A stretch of DNA of 64,000 bases from Pseudoflavonifractor sp. (GTDB lineage Bacteria > Bacteroidota > Bacteroidia > Bacteroidales > Muribaculaceae). Position numbers and translations under genes: made by a program. The notes below the pieces were generated by a model. It did no database searches. It had not been told where the DNA came from and saw only the letters and a program-made list of their open reading frames with translations. The first letter of the stretch is position 1; the number at the start of each line of letters is the position of its first letter. This document shows positions 27,125 to 36,816 of this stretch, in pieces. The stretch spans positions 1,685,197-1,749,196 of the forward strand of contig JAMPAQ010000001.1 in NCBI GenBank assembly GCA_023667145.1, written 5' to 3'.

Positions 27125-29824
27125 TCAGGCGTTCTGGAGTGCCGCGATGCTCTCGCGCAAGGTCTTTATCTTGGTCTCGGCATCGGACTTCTTGTTGCGC
27201 TCGTTCTGCACGACGGCCTCAGGTGCGCCGGACACGAAGCGCTCGTTTGAGAGCTTCTTCTCGACGCTGATGAGGAACTTCTCATAGTAGTCGAGGTCTT
27301 TGCGCAGCTTGGCAAGCTCGGCATCGACATCAATGTTGTTGACCAAGGGTACATTGAACTCGGTCGTCCCGACAAGGAACGACGCGGCGGCGGGATCTTT
27401 TGGCGCGTCAACGTTTATGGCATCAAGATTGGCAATCTTGACAATCACATCCTGCTGACCGATGTTGTCAGCGCCAATGACGTTGAGGGTAAGGCGCTCC
27501 TTGTTGGGGATGTTCTTGGCGGCACGGACTCCACGCACTCCCACGATAATCTCCTTGGCACGCTCCATCGAGTCGAGAACGTCCTCGTTGACAGCGCCGG
27601 CACGGGGTATCGGGGCATACATGATTGACTCACCCTCCTTGCGAGGCTCAAGGGACTGCCACAATTCCTCAGTGATGAACGGCATGAACGGATGGAGCAG
27701 ACGCAACAGCGAGTCAAAGAAGCCGAGGGTCGCCACATAGGTCTTGCGGTCGATGGGCTGACCGTAGGCGGGCTTGACCATCTCAAGATACCATGACGAG
27801 AACTCGTCCCAGAACAGGCGGTAGACAGCCATCAGCGCCTCAGAGAGACGGAACTTGGAGAAAAGGTCCTCCAGTTCGCCGAGCGTGCGGTCGAGCTGTG
27901 CGCTGAACCATTGGACGGCATCACGGGCGTAGGCGGGCTGAGGTATGTCGGCCTGTTCCCATCCCTTGACGAGACGAAACGCGTTCCAAATCTTGTTGCA
28001 GAAGTTACGGCCCTGCTCACAGAGCTTATCATCATAGAGTATGTCATTTCCGGCAGGGGCGGCGAGCATCATGCCCATGCGCACACCGTCAGCGCCATAG
28101 GTGGCGATCAGGTCGAGCGGGTCGGGCGAGTTGCCGAGTGACTTTGACATCTTACGACCGAGTTTGTCACGCACGATGCCAGTGAAATATACATTGCGGA
28201 ACGGCATGTCGCCCATATACTCATACCCGGCCATAATCATGCGCGACACCCAGAAGAATATGATGTCGGGTCCGGTGACAAGGTCAGAGGTGGGATAGTA
28301 ATACTTGATTTCCTCGTTGCCGGGGTTGTTGATGCCGTCAAAGAGGGTGATGGGCCAAAGCCATGAAGAGAACCACGTGTCGAGGGCATCCTCGTCCTGA
28401 CGCAGGTCGGCCACGGTCAGGCTGTCGTTGCCGGTCTTGGCCTTGGCAAGCTCAAGCGCCTCCTCGGGTGTCTCGGCCACGACATACACCTCCTCGCCCT
28501 CTGCTCCCTCGGGAGTGAGGTAATAGGCGGGAATGCGGTGTCCCCACCACAATTGACGGCTTATGCACCAGTCCTGGATGTTCTCAAGCCAGTTGCGGTA
28601 GGTCGACTTGTATTTAGGGGGATAGAATTTCAGTTCATCGTTCATGACCGGGGGAAGGGCCATGTCGGCAAAGTGTTGCATCTTCATGAACCACTGTAGA
28701 CACAGGCGCGGCTCGATGGGCACATGGGTGCGCTCGGAGTATCCGACCTTGTTGTCGTAGTCCTCAACCTTCTCCAACAGCCCGGCCTCGGCCAGGTCAT
28801 TGGCAATCTGCTCGCGCACGGCAAAGCGGTCCATGCCCACATACATGCCGGCGGCCTCCGAGATGGTGGCATCGGGGTTGAATATGTCAATCGTGTCGAG
28901 ATTGTGCTGCTTGCCAAGCATGTAGTCGTTGGTGTCATGGGCCGGGGTCACCTTGAGGCATCCCGTACCAAACTCGACATCGACATAGCGATCCTCGATG
29001 ACGGGGATGACGCGGTTGACAAGGGGTACAATCACCCTCTTGCCGCTGAGCCAACGGTTCTTGGGATCCTTTGGATTGATGCACATGGCGGTATCGCCCA
29101 TGATGGTCTCGGGGCGCGTGGTGGCCACGACTGCGTATCGGCGGCCATTGGCATCGCGGTGTACGACCTCGCACTCGTCGCCGGTCTCGCCTGAGCCGTC
29201 ATCCTCGGCTACATAATATTTGAGGTAGTAGAGCTTGCTGTGCTCGTCCTGATAGATGACCTCCTCGTTGGAGAGCGCGGTCTTTGCCTCGGGGTCCCAG
29301 TTGACCATGCGGAGGCCGCGATAAATCAGGCCCTTGTTATAGAGGTCGACAAACACCTTGATGACACTGCGGTAGCGCTTGTCGTCCATGGTGAATGCTG
29401 TGCGGCTCCAGTCGCATGACGCGCCGAGCTTCTTGAGCTGCTCAAGGATAATGCCGCCATGTGTGTGGGTCCAGTCCCACACGTGCTCAAGGAACTGCTC
29501 GCGGGTGAGGTCGAGCTTGCGTATGCCCTGGGCGGCAAGTTTCTTGACCACCTTTGCCTCGGTGGCGATGGCTGCATGGTCGGTGCCGGGAGCCCAGAGT
29601 GCGTTCTTGCCCTCCATGCGGGCGCGGCGTATAAGGATGTCCTGAATGGTGTTGTTGAGCATGTGGCCCATGTGGAGCACGCCGGTCACGTTGGGCGGCG
29701 GGATAACGATTGTGTATGGTTCGCGGCTGTCAGGTACTGACTTGAACAGGTCATGATCCATCCAGTAGGCATACCATTTGTCCTCAACCTCGGCGGGGTT
29801 GTATTTGGTTGCAAGCTCGTTCAT
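27125..29824 (-). CDS. valS: Valyl-tRNA synthetase
   Basis: 899 residues from ATG 29824 ([20 protein letters not shown]). It charges tRNA-Val with valine. The HIGH signature is HMGH (51-54) in [18 protein letters not shown] is in [14 protein letters not shown], the editing domain has [12 protein letters not shown], and the C-terminus has the coiled-coil tRNA arm ([14 protein letters not shown] helix pair). The earlier in-frame Met at 29887 is rejected because a minus-strand -7 element (29859-29852) lies between it and 29824. Full-length and unremarkable. Confidence 0.98.
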   Translation of the reverse strand: MNELATKYNPAEVEDKWYAYWMDHDLFKSVPDSREPYTIVIPPPNVTGVLHMGHMLNNTIQDILIRRARMEGKNALWAPGTDHAAIATEAKVVKKLAAQGIRKLDLTREQFLEHVWDWTHTHGGIILEQLKKLGASCDWSRTAFTMDDKRYRSVIKVFVDLYNKGLIYRGLRMVNWDPEAKTALSNEEVIYQDEHSKLYYLKYYVAEDDGSGETGDECEVVHRDANGRRYAVVATTRPETIMGDTAMCINPKDPKNRWLSGKRVIVPLVNRVIPVIEDRYVDVEFGTGCLKVTPAHDTNDYMLGKQHNLDTIDIFNPDATISEAAGMYVGMDRFAVREQIANDLAEAGLLEKVEDYDNKVGYSERTHVPIEPRLCLQWFMKMQHFADMALPPVMNDELKFYPPKYKSTYRNWLENIQDWCISRQLWWGHRIPAYYLTPEGAEGEEVYVVAETPEEALELAKAKTGNDSLTVADLRQDEDALDTWFSSWLWPITLFDGINNPGNEEIKYYYPTSDLVTGPDIIFFWVSRMIMAGYEYMGDMPFRNVYFTGIVRDKLGRKMSKSLGNSPDPLDLIATYGADGVRMGMMLAAPAGNDILYDDKLCEQGRNFCNKIWNAFRLVKGWEQADIPQPAYARDAVQWFSAQLDRTLGELEDLFSKFRLSEALMAVYRLFWDEFSSWYLEMVKPAYGQPIDRKTYVATLGFFDSLLRLLHPFMPFITEELWQSLEPRKEGESIMYAPIPRAGAVNEDVLDSMERAKEIIVGVRGVRAAKNIPNKERLTLNVIGADNIGQQDVIVKIANLDAINVDAPKDPAAASFLVGTTEFNVPLVNNIDVDAELAKLRKDLDYYEKFLISVEKKLSNERFVSGAPEAVVQNERNKKSDAETKIKTLRESIAALQNA

Positions 29825-29851
29825 GAGTATATAATGTTTGGTAATTTCGCG

Positions 29852-29859
29852 CAAAATTA
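29852..29859 (-). promoter_or_regulatory. -7 promoter element for valS
   Basis: Reads TAATTTTG on the minus strand, 28 bases before the chosen valS start; it decides the start codon. Confidence 0.6.
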
Positions 29860-29986
29860 CAAAATAATCCGTTACGACGCGCATCACGCGATAAATATCT
29901 GATTAAGCGGACACGCCATCTATGAAAGTTTATGGTCCAAGTTAAATGGCGTTTGGTTCAATAGCTATTGGTTCGTCATGATAGGG

Positions 29987-30709
29987 CTATTCGGCGAAAA
30001 GCCATGAGAGGTGTTCGGGAGTGAAACTCCATTCGCAAGTCTGACGATGATCCCAACCGTCCTCGACATCCAGCCTGGCTTGACCACCTTGTTTTGTCAA
30101 TTTTTCAACGAAAGATTTGCTTCTGCCGATGTCGCGGCGACGGTCGTTGCCCCCTACCACCGAGAGTATGCGTGTGCCGACATACATATCGACCTTGCCC
30201 TTGGGCGTGTCAAATGCGACCGGTATAGCGCCTTTGAAATAGCCCGGATAGGCTGACAGCATGTTCCAGACACCCATGCCGCCTATTGAGCCGCCGAGGA
30301 TATAGACATCGCACGTGCAATTGCCGGAATAGCGGTCGAGCATCTCCTTCAAGGCCGGGATGGCGAGTCCCATCCATTGCTGGCCATAGGGAGCCTATGG
30401 AACGAGAAACGTGAAGTTCTTGCCGCTATTAACGAGATAGCCGTATATGTCCTTGATTGCGGGAGTCCTCATCTGTGACTTGTTGTCATCGCCCTGACCG
30501 CTGCCGCCATGGAGGTACAGTAAGACAATCCTCGTGAAACCGCCGACCTGCGCTTTCCGATAATTGAGACTTAATCCGGCGAATGTGTCGCGTTCACACG
30601 AGAACAGGGCATCTACATTATTATCAGCACAGGCCGGATAATGACACAGCAGGGTGAGCAGGGAGACAAGAAATTGCCTGAGCCGATTCCTAACAACCGA
30701 ATATCGCAT
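29987..30709 (-). pseudogene. Secreted alpha/beta hydrolase (esterase-like) broken by an amber codon
   Basis: One reading frame with a single TAG at 30397-30395. Upstream: signal peptide from ATG 30709 (RQFLVSLLTLLCHYPACA) and the oxyanion-hole strand LYLHGGSGQGDD. Downstream, still in frame: APYGQQWMG, the nucleophile elbow GGSIGG, VVGGNDRR (acid region) and a His in GWDHRQT. The TAG follows FTFLVP and precedes APYGQQW, where homologues typically read a Gln, so CAG to TAG is the simplest change. A minus-strand -7 element (30750-30743) shows the gene is still promoter-bearing. The ancestor resembles small exported polysaccharide-ester or feruloyl-esterase-like hydrolases; substrate unknown. 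Confidence 0.8.
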
Positions 30710-30742
30710 AGAGGTAAGAAATAAGATGTGGTTAATATGCCG

Positions 30743-30750
30743 CAAAATTA
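30743..30750 (-). promoter_or_regulatory. -7 promoter element for the broken hydrolase gene
   Basis: TAATTTTG on the minus strand, 34 bases before ATG 30709; it excludes the longer start at 30754. Confidence 0.55.
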
Positions 30751-30754
30751 GCAT

Positions 30755-31244
30755 TTTTCAATAACATAACCGCCGTCCCGGCATCTTTGGACGGCAACTA
30801 TATTATCTAATCAAGGAATCCTATCCTATTGGCAAGAGAGACGGGCTTACTTGATATAGTCGGTATAGAATGCAGCTATCTCATCAAATTTAGGAACGAG
30901 ACCTTACTTGTCACTTTGGGGAAATACCAACCAAAATCAGCTACAAGCAGTATTTTTCACAAAAAGCATCGGGGGATGCGGGCGACCATCAGTCAGCACC
31001 GAGTAAACTATTTACAAAAGTGGACAAAGACAAAAGCCAAGGGATAAATTGATTTGGCTTCAGAATCGAGGTGCAGAATGTCGATGATTCAATATTTTTT
31101 TGTAACTTCGCTGTTGGCGAAACTACCTTGCAGACAAAGGCCAATCAACGTAAACAAAAAACGTATCAACATATCTGACCGTCCGTGTAGTCGCTGATAA
31201 AGGTATGGCCACCAGTCTGCCTATGCGGACTTTATTTAATAGCA
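30755..31244. other. Intergenic region without a convincing gene
   Basis: A weak 72-codon frame with a TTG start (30829-31047, plus) has no recognisable motif and is not annotated. Near the right end a small hairpin (TTCGC/GCGAA, 31106-31122) lies between TTTG (31099-31102) and TACCTTGC (31124-31131), which could be a -33/-7 pair with one mismatch serving the methyltransferase gene. Confidence 0.4.
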
Positions 31245-32534
31245 ATGTCGAGAACCGTTCGATTTGTTGACCTTTTCGCCGGCATCGGAGGAATACGTAC
31301 GGGCCTTTCACAGGCTCTTACGGAAGCTGGATATACCCCTGAATGTGTGTTGACTTCGGAAATTAAGCCGTATGCCATTGAGGTCTTGAAAGATAATTAT
31401 GGAGAGGATAATTTTGTCGGCGACATAACGCAAGTTAATGCAGATGATATACCAGATTTTGACATATTATGTGCAGGGTTCCCTTGTCAGGCATTTTCTT
31501 CCGCCGGTAAACGACAGGGATTTGCTGACACACGTGGCACCTTGTTCTTTGAAGTCGAGAGAATCCTTCGTGCAAAGAAGCCCAAGGGATTTATCCTCGA
31601 AAATGTAGAAGGGCTGGTCAACCATGACAGAGGCCGTACACTGAAAGTCATAATCGACAAATTGCTTGAGCTCGGCTATAAGGTCAATTACAGAGTGCTT
31701 AACGCATCGGAGTTTGGTGTACCGCAAGACCGCAGACGTATATATATCGTAGGCTCATTCACCGAACAACCAGATCTTGAAAACTTTGAAAGATCATCGA
31801 GACATGTTCGTGATATCATTGAAACTGGTCATCCTACAGTTGACACTCCATTTATCCGAAGCCTCTTGAAACATTTTAAGATTGATGAACTTTATGGGAA
31901 GTCAATCAAAGATAAAAGAGGTGGAGAAACAAACATACACAGCTGGGACTTAGAAATAAAAGGGCCAGTCTCGGAAAGGCAGAAAAAATTGTTGAACCTG
32001 ATATTACGCGAACGCAGGAAAAAGAAATGGGCAGACCTTATAGGTATAGATTGGATGGACGGTATGCCACTATCCATCGAGCATATAAGGACATTTTATG
32101 ACAGTTTCGACCTACAACAAATGTTAGATGACCTTTCAAAAAAAGGATATCTCAAATTTGAACATCCAAAACGCAAAATCAAAACCACAGATATCTTTGG
32201 GACGACTACTACGACTCGACAACCCGACACTTCACTGCCCAAAGGATATAATATAGTTGCTGGGAAATTGAGTTTTGAGATTAGTAAGGTGTTAGGGCCA
32301 AACGAAATAGCGCCCACATTAGTGGCGATGGATATGCAGAAACTTTATGTTGCGGACAATGGTGGACTACGCCGCCTCACCCTGCGAGAGGGTTTGCGAT
32401 TGTTTGGCTATCCTGAGGATATGAGACTCAACGTATCGGAGAAAGATGGCTTTGACTTGCTCGGCAACACAGTTGTTGTCCCGGTCATCAAGGCCATCAG
32501 TGCAAGACTACTCAAATCAATCAAACTTAATTAA
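31245..32534 (+). CDS. DNA (cytosine-5-)-methyltransferase
   Basis: 429 residues with the ordered motifs of C5 methyltransferases: motif I DLFAGIGG (9-16), motif IV GFPCQAFSS with the catalytic Cys81, motif VI ENV (119-121), motif VIII around QDRRRIY, a variable target-recognition region (about 190-340) and motifs IX-X (LTLREGLRLFGYP; LLGNTVVVPV). It transfers a methyl group from S-adenosylmethionine to C5 of cytosine. The downstream gene is an NgoBV-like endonuclease remnant 4 bases beyond, so the pair probably recognised GGNNCC; that site is inferred from the partner. With the endonuclease broken, this is now an orphan methylase. Confidence 0.93.
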   Translation: MSRTVRFVDLFAGIGGIRTGLSQALTEAGYTPECVLTSEIKPYAIEVLKDNYGEDNFVGDITQVNADDIPDFDILCAGFPCQAFSSAGKRQGFADTRGTLFFEVERILRAKKPKGFILENVEGLVNHDRGRTLKVIIDKLLELGYKVNYRVLNASEFGVPQDRRRIYIVGSFTEQPDLENFERSSRHVRDIIETGHPTVDTPFIRSLLKHFKIDELYGKSIKDKRGGETNIHSWDLEIKGPVSERQKKLLNLILRERRKKKWADLIGIDWMDGMPLSIEHIRTFYDSFDLQQMLDDLSKKGYLKFEHPKRKIKTTDIFGTTTTTRQPDTSLPKGYNIVAGKLSFEISKVLGPNEIAPTLVAMDMQKLYVADNGGLRRLTLREGLRLFGYPEDMRLNVSEKDGFDLLGNTVVVPVIKAISARLLKSIKLN

Positions 32535-32538
32535 TACC

Positions 32539-33289
32539 ATGGACGAACAGATAAGACTGACAGCAGAACTGGTATATGACCGCTTACTCAACGTAGATAA
32601 AATCAAATCGGTTGAAGGACAAATCCGCTTTCATCTCGGCGATGTCAGTATCGTTGTACGACAAAAGGATGTTGTAGGAAATATCATACAGGAATGGCTT
32701 GAAGGTTGGCTAAGTAAAAATAATATTGCATTTGATGTAAATGCAAATACTCAAATGCCGCCGGACATATTCCTAAATCCCGATAACCATACGAAAGATT
32801 TACTGGAGGTCAAGGCTTTCAACTATTCCGCATCCCCGGGGTTTGATATTGCTGATTTCAAGGCTTATGCCAAGGAGATACTTGAAAATCCGCACATGCT
32901 ACAAATATCTGATTTTCGGATACAGTATGAGCGACGAGGGAGTGGTGACCATACGTGACATGTGGCTGAAAAATGTATGGGAAATCTGTCGCTCAATGGA
33001 CGATTGGCCTATTAACGTACAATATAAAAGCAAAGTCATACACAAGATAAGGCCGGCAAAGTGGTATGGAAGCCGTTCACGATTCCCAATATTCGCCACA
33101 TTGGAACATTACCTCTCTGCCATTGAGGAAACCCTATTCTCATACCCTGACACCCATGAAATGTCAAAAGGTTGGAGAAAGAAGGTAATGGATTCATACA
33201 AGGATTTTTATGGCAAGGAGATAACGATTCCACGTTGGGAAGAATTGACCGACACATATCAGCCCCCTGTCGTACCAAGGAAAAAATAA
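32539..33289 (+). pseudogene. NgoBV-like type II restriction endonuclease, frameshifted
   Basis: The first frame (32539-32958) carries the nuclease core: D76 in PPDIFLN and E90-x-K92 in LLEVKAF, the PD-(D/E)xK arrangement. At about 32900-32905 the reading frame moves by +1; the second frame then continues YLIFGYSMSDEG, IRDMWLKNVWEICR and IRPAKWYGSRSRFP to 33289, all like the NgoBV/NlaIV family (GGNNCC). In the first frame the protein would end after about 14 wrong residues and lack its C-terminal half. One inserted base or two lost bases explain the lesion. Family assignment rests on remembered similarity, so a profile search would settle it. The catalytic residues themselves are intact. Confidence 0.75.
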
Positions 33290-33381
33290 CAGCTACCATA
33301 TCCGACCTGGACGTAACCAAACGGGGGGCACGGTTGTTTTGGTATTATTGACGACTATATGAATATCCAACATACAACATC

Positions 33382-34011
33382 ATGAAAGTATTGACTATCA
33401 ACGGAAGCCCTCATCCGCACGGATGTACCGACCGGGCTTTACAGGAGGTGGAGAAGACCCTCTGGGAGCAAGGAATAGAGGTGGAACGCGTCAATGTGGG
33501 CAACAAGGACGTGCGCGGGTGTATAGCGTGCAATTATTGCCGCGAGCATGGCCGATGTGTATTCAACGATCTGGTGAACGAGACCGCGCCAAAGCTGGCC
33601 GAGGCCGACGGTATGGTGGTTGGAACACCGACATACTACGCTCACAGCAACGGTCAGGTGCTGGCATTTCTCGACCGATTGTTCTACAGCACATCGGGAG
33701 TGATTGACAAGACAATGAAAGTCGGAGCAGCGGTGGTGTCATCGCGCCGCGCCGGGTCGACATCGGCTTTTGACGAGATTAACAAGTACTTTACCATCTG
33801 CTCGATGCCGATAGCCTCAAGTACTTACTGGAACGAGGTACACGGGTTTACAGCCGATGACGTGGAAAAAGACCTTGAGGGATTGCAGACCATGCGTAAC
33901 CTTGGCCGCAACATGGCGTTCATGATAAGAGCATTTGCGGCACAGAAAGTCAAGGAGGGCACACCGACTCAGGAGCGTGGCTCGTTCACAAGTTTCATGA
34001 CCGAGGCTTGA
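33382..34011 (+). CDS. Flavodoxin-like NAD(P)H-dependent FMN reductase
   Basis: 209 residues, cytoplasmic. A Rossmann-like flavodoxin fold is indicated by VLTINGSPHPHGCTDRAL (FMN phosphate loop, residues 3-20), the GTPTYY loop (flavin ring contact) and a CxxCxYC-like cysteine group (GCIACNYCREHGRC) often seen in iron-sulphur flavoproteins and related reductases. It reduces quinones, nitro compounds or iron complexes using NAD(P)H; the physiological substrate is unknown. It converges on the TonB receptor with only 16 bases between stops. Confidence 0.88.
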   Translation: MKVLTINGSPHPHGCTDRALQEVEKTLWEQGIEVERVNVGNKDVRGCIACNYCREHGRCVFNDLVNETAPKLAEADGMVVGTPTYYAHSNGQVLAFLDRLFYSTSGVIDKTMKVGAAVVSSRRAGSTSAFDEINKYFTICSMPIASSTYWNEVHGFTADDVEKDLEGLQTMRNLGRNMAFMIRAFAAQKVKEGTPTQERGSFTSFMTEA

Positions 34012-34027
34012 CAAGCACGTTGACGCG

Positions 34028-36451
34028 TCAGAAATCGACTGTGAGGCGCACGTTGATCTGGCGGCGCGTGAGATAGTTGGGGACGGCGTACTGAATGTTG
34101 TTGACATCGGTCACCCAGTAATAGCTGCTGACGTTGGATATATCGAGCAGGTTGAAGCAGTCAACCCCTACCCAAATGCTCTTGAAGTGACGCCAGAAGT
34201 TGGTGCGCTGCTCGCCATCCTTGGGGGGCGTGAGCAATCCGTAAGACAGGCCGATGTCGACACGCTTGTAGGCCGGGGCGCGGAAGTAGCCCTGGTCGCG
34301 GGTCATGCGTGGCGCTGTGACGGGAAGTCCGTCAGAGAAGATGCCACGCAACGAGAATTTCAGTTTCGGGACCTTGGGAAAGTAGTCGGTGAAGTAGAGG
34401 GCAAAGCTGTAGCGTTGGTCGGTGGGACGCGGGACCTTGACACCGTTGAGGTCTTCCTGAGTCTTCATCAGCGAGAAGCTGATCCACGAGTCGGTACCGG
34501 GGACAAACTGCCCATAGAGCTTGAGGTCGAGCCCGGTGGTGAATCCCTTTGAGCTGTTGACACCCGAATAGACAATCTTGAGGTTGTCAATCTCGTAGGG
34601 AATAAGGTTGCCCAAAGCCTTGTAGTAAGCCTCAGCCGACAGTTTAAACGGACGGTTCATGGCGCGGAACGTGTAGTCGGCCCCAAGGATGAGATGGAAG
34701 CTGCGCTGCGACTTTATCTCATTGTTGAGCATTATCACCTGGTTGCCGAGGCCGTCATCGACAGGCATACGATACTCCTTGTAGAACGGAGACTGATAGT
34801 ACAGGCCGGTGGCAAAGCGGAACGCCCAATGGGTGTTGACCGAGGGGATAAACCCGACATTGACACGCGGGCTTACAAGAAACTCACGGTTGAAGTCCCA
34901 ATAGGAGAAGCGGATGCCGGCATTGAAAGTGAACAGACCTGACGCGGCATTGAGCCGGTAGGTATCCTGCACGAAGAATGACAGGCGGTTGGTCGACAGG
35001 TCGTGATGGGAGGTGAGGGTGTATATCATCTTGACCATGTCGGGGTCGGTAGGCAAGGTATATCCCGCCGAGTCGCGGCGCTCCCACTCGCGGGTGCGGT
35101 CAAGGATTGACTCATGATTGTAGGTGAGTCCATAGGCGAGCGAATGTTTGCCAATAGCAGTGTTGCCCTTGAGACCGAGCGAGAAGACCGAAGCCTTGAG
35201 ACGGTTGCGGGCGTGCTCGTGATAGGAGCCGACACCCAGCTCACCGCCGATGCCTTCGCTGTCGCCATCGCCAGTGGTGCCGGCCTGGTCAAGCCAATAC
35301 TCACCCGTGATGTCGTAGGTCACAAGCTCGTTGGTAAGGTATCCCGAGGCAAGCAGGGCGATGTCGGTATTGCGGTTGGGCCGGAATCCGAGGGTCAATG
35401 CACCAAAGTATGTCTCAAACTTGTCGCGCTCCTGACCGTCGAAGTAGACCTTAAACTGCTTGGCATCGGTCGAGGTGCCGAAATTGGTAGTGCGGGTGGC
35501 CGGGACAAACTTATAGTTGTTGATTGCTATGTTGCCGAGGAATGATGCCCGCCACTTGGAGGAGAAACGGTAGGTGAGGTTGGTCTGATAGTCAAAATAC
35601 TTAGGGTCGTACTCACCCTTAGTCTCCATGGAACTAAGCAGGGAGGCATTGCTCTTGTAGCGGACGCCGTGGAGCTGGGAGAACTTCTTAGTCCCCTGCC
35701 CTATCGCCACGCTGCCCCCCATGAGACTGGCCGAGACAGAACCCTCGAACGCCTCGGGCTCACGGTAGGTGATGTCGAGGACACTCGACATCTTGTCGCC
35801 ATATTCGGCGGTGAATCCACCTGTAGAGAATCCAATCGCCCCCACCATATCGGGGTTGATTATACTAAGCCCCTCCTGCTGCCCTGAGCTGACAAGCTGC
35901 GGGCGATAAACCTCGATACCGTTGATATACACCGAGTTCTCGTCAAACGTGCCGCCACGGACAGAGTATTGGGACGACATCTCATTGGATGAGTTTACCC
36001 CGGCCATGGTGGTCAACATGGCCTCGACACTGCCCCCCGACACGTCGGGCGCATACTTGTAGGACCCGGCATCGATCTTCTGTATCGAGCCGGTCTGCTT
36101 GCGCACCTCCTGTACCTCGACCTCCTGAAGCTGACGGGTGTTCTTCTGCATACGCATGTTGAGGGTCACATCGCCCTTTGCGTCAAAGAGATTGCGCTTT
36201 TCCTCACGGTAGCCAATGCAGGTGAATATGACGGTGATGGTGTCGATGGCGGCGGTGGAGAGGGAGTAGCCTCCGTCGAGACCCGACGTGGTGCCCACGG
36301 CAGTGCCGGCGATGCGCACGGTGACAAACTCAATCGCCTCATTGTCGGAGTCGGTAATCTTGCCGTGTATCTTGACATCGGCAGCGAGGCCGTGAAAGGT
36401 GGCCGCCACCGAGAGTATCATTATAAGGATATATCTAAGGTATATGCTCAT
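34028..36451 (-). CDS. TonB-dependent outer-membrane receptor
   Basis: 807 residues from ATG 36451, which gives a signal peptide (YLRYILIMILSVAATFHGLAA); the Met at 36544 is too far upstream. Residues about 25-110 are a carboxypeptidase-regulatory-like beta domain (KIHGKITDSDNEAIEFVTVR), followed by the plug (about 120-230, with GGSVEAMLTTMAGVNSS) and a beta-barrel that ends in a strand with terminal aromatic residue (INVRLTVDF). TonB-dependent receptors import large ligands such as siderophores, vitamins or glycans. No SusD-like partner is adjacent, so a glycan role is less likely and an iron or cofactor ligand is possible. Confidence 0.9.
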   Translation of the reverse strand: MSIYLRYILIMILSVAATFHGLAADVKIHGKITDSDNEAIEFVTVRIAGTAVGTTSGLDGGYSLSTAAIDTITVIFTCIGYREEKRNLFDAKGDVTLNMRMQKNTRQLQEVEVQEVRKQTGSIQKIDAGSYKYAPDVSGGSVEAMLTTMAGVNSSNEMSSQYSVRGGTFDENSVYINGIEVYRPQLVSSGQQEGLSIINPDMVGAIGFSTGGFTAEYGDKMSSVLDITYREPEAFEGSVSASLMGGSVAIGQGTKKFSQLHGVRYKSNASLLSSMETKGEYDPKYFDYQTNLTYRFSSKWRASFLGNIAINNYKFVPATRTTNFGTSTDAKQFKVYFDGQERDKFETYFGALTLGFRPNRNTDIALLASGYLTNELVTYDITGEYWLDQAGTTGDGDSEGIGGELGVGSYHEHARNRLKASVFSLGLKGNTAIGKHSLAYGLTYNHESILDRTREWERRDSAGYTLPTDPDMVKMIYTLTSHHDLSTNRLSFFVQDTYRLNAASGLFTFNAGIRFSYWDFNREFLVSPRVNVGFIPSVNTHWAFRFATGLYYQSPFYKEYRMPVDDGLGNQVIMLNNEIKSQRSFHLILGADYTFRAMNRPFKLSAEAYYKALGNLIPYEIDNLKIVYSGVNSSKGFTTGLDLKLYGQFVPGTDSWISFSLMKTQEDLNGVKVPRPTDQRYSFALYFTDYFPKVPKLKFSLRGIFSDGLPVTAPRMTRDQGYFRAPAYKRVDIGLSYGLLTPPKDGEQRTNFWRHFKSIWVGVDCFNLLDISNVSSYYWVTDVNNIQYAVPNYLTRRQINVRLTVDF

Positions 36452-36618
36452 CTCAGTCAATTGTGGATAATCGGTCGTGACCTGACCAACATGGTCGCCC
36501 GGAGGCAAACGATCACATGAATATGTAACGCGATTTTCCCACAATAATTATACTGCGAGGGAAATTGATGGCAAAATATCGGGGATTTCTTATTTTTTCT
36601 TGATTTTATCGGGAATAA

Positions 36619-36650
36619 TTGCGGTTAATCAATTTTATTGCCTAAATTTG
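36619..36650 (+). promoter_or_regulatory. Promoter of the polysaccharide operon
   Basis: TTG (36619-36621), 21 bases, TAAATTTG (36643-36650), an exact -7 match. It is 167 bases upstream of upxY, leaving a long leader. Confidence 0.65.
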
Positions 36651-36670
36651 CATAACAAACAGGCCAACAA

Positions 36671-36796
36671 GCATCAGGGCCACAGTGCGTGAAAATGGAA
36701 ATATTCCGGATGGAAAGCCAAAACACAAACTCTTGCAAACCAGTGATTTAATCATTTTGGTGTCCCTTTGTATTGTCGAGGGATTCACCCTGATGC
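36671..36796 (+). promoter_or_regulatory. Leader RNA with long-range inverted repeat upstream of upxY
   Basis: GCATCAGGG (36671-36679) pairs perfectly with CCCTGATGC (36788-36796), which would close a roughly 125-base RNA domain. Inside, TCCCT/AGGGA (about 36763-36783) makes a smaller hairpin. In Bacteroides, UpxY-type proteins act on such 5' leaders to stop premature termination of their own capsule operon, so this is probably the antitermination target. The region has no plausible coding start before 36817. Confidence 0.5.
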
Positions 36797-36816
36797 CACC
36801 CCTACCCCACTAACAG

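Noticed and set aside
17134..30397. TGA at 17134 and TAG at 30397 as recoded sense codons
   Set aside because: uvrB, valS, prs, gmd and other intact genes end at ordinary stops and show no internal TGA or TAG, and the two lesions use different codons.
30829..31047. 72-codon plus-strand frame starting with TTG
   Set aside because: No recognisable domain, weak start, and it lies in an otherwise gene-free stretch; not supported as a real gene.
36671..36796. Inverted repeats flanking an invertible capsule promoter, as in B. fragilis
   Set aside because: The arms are only 9 bases and the promoter (36643-36650) lies outside them. No reverse-oriented TAnnTTTG occurs between the arms and no invertase gene is in the window, so an RNA leader structure is more likely.
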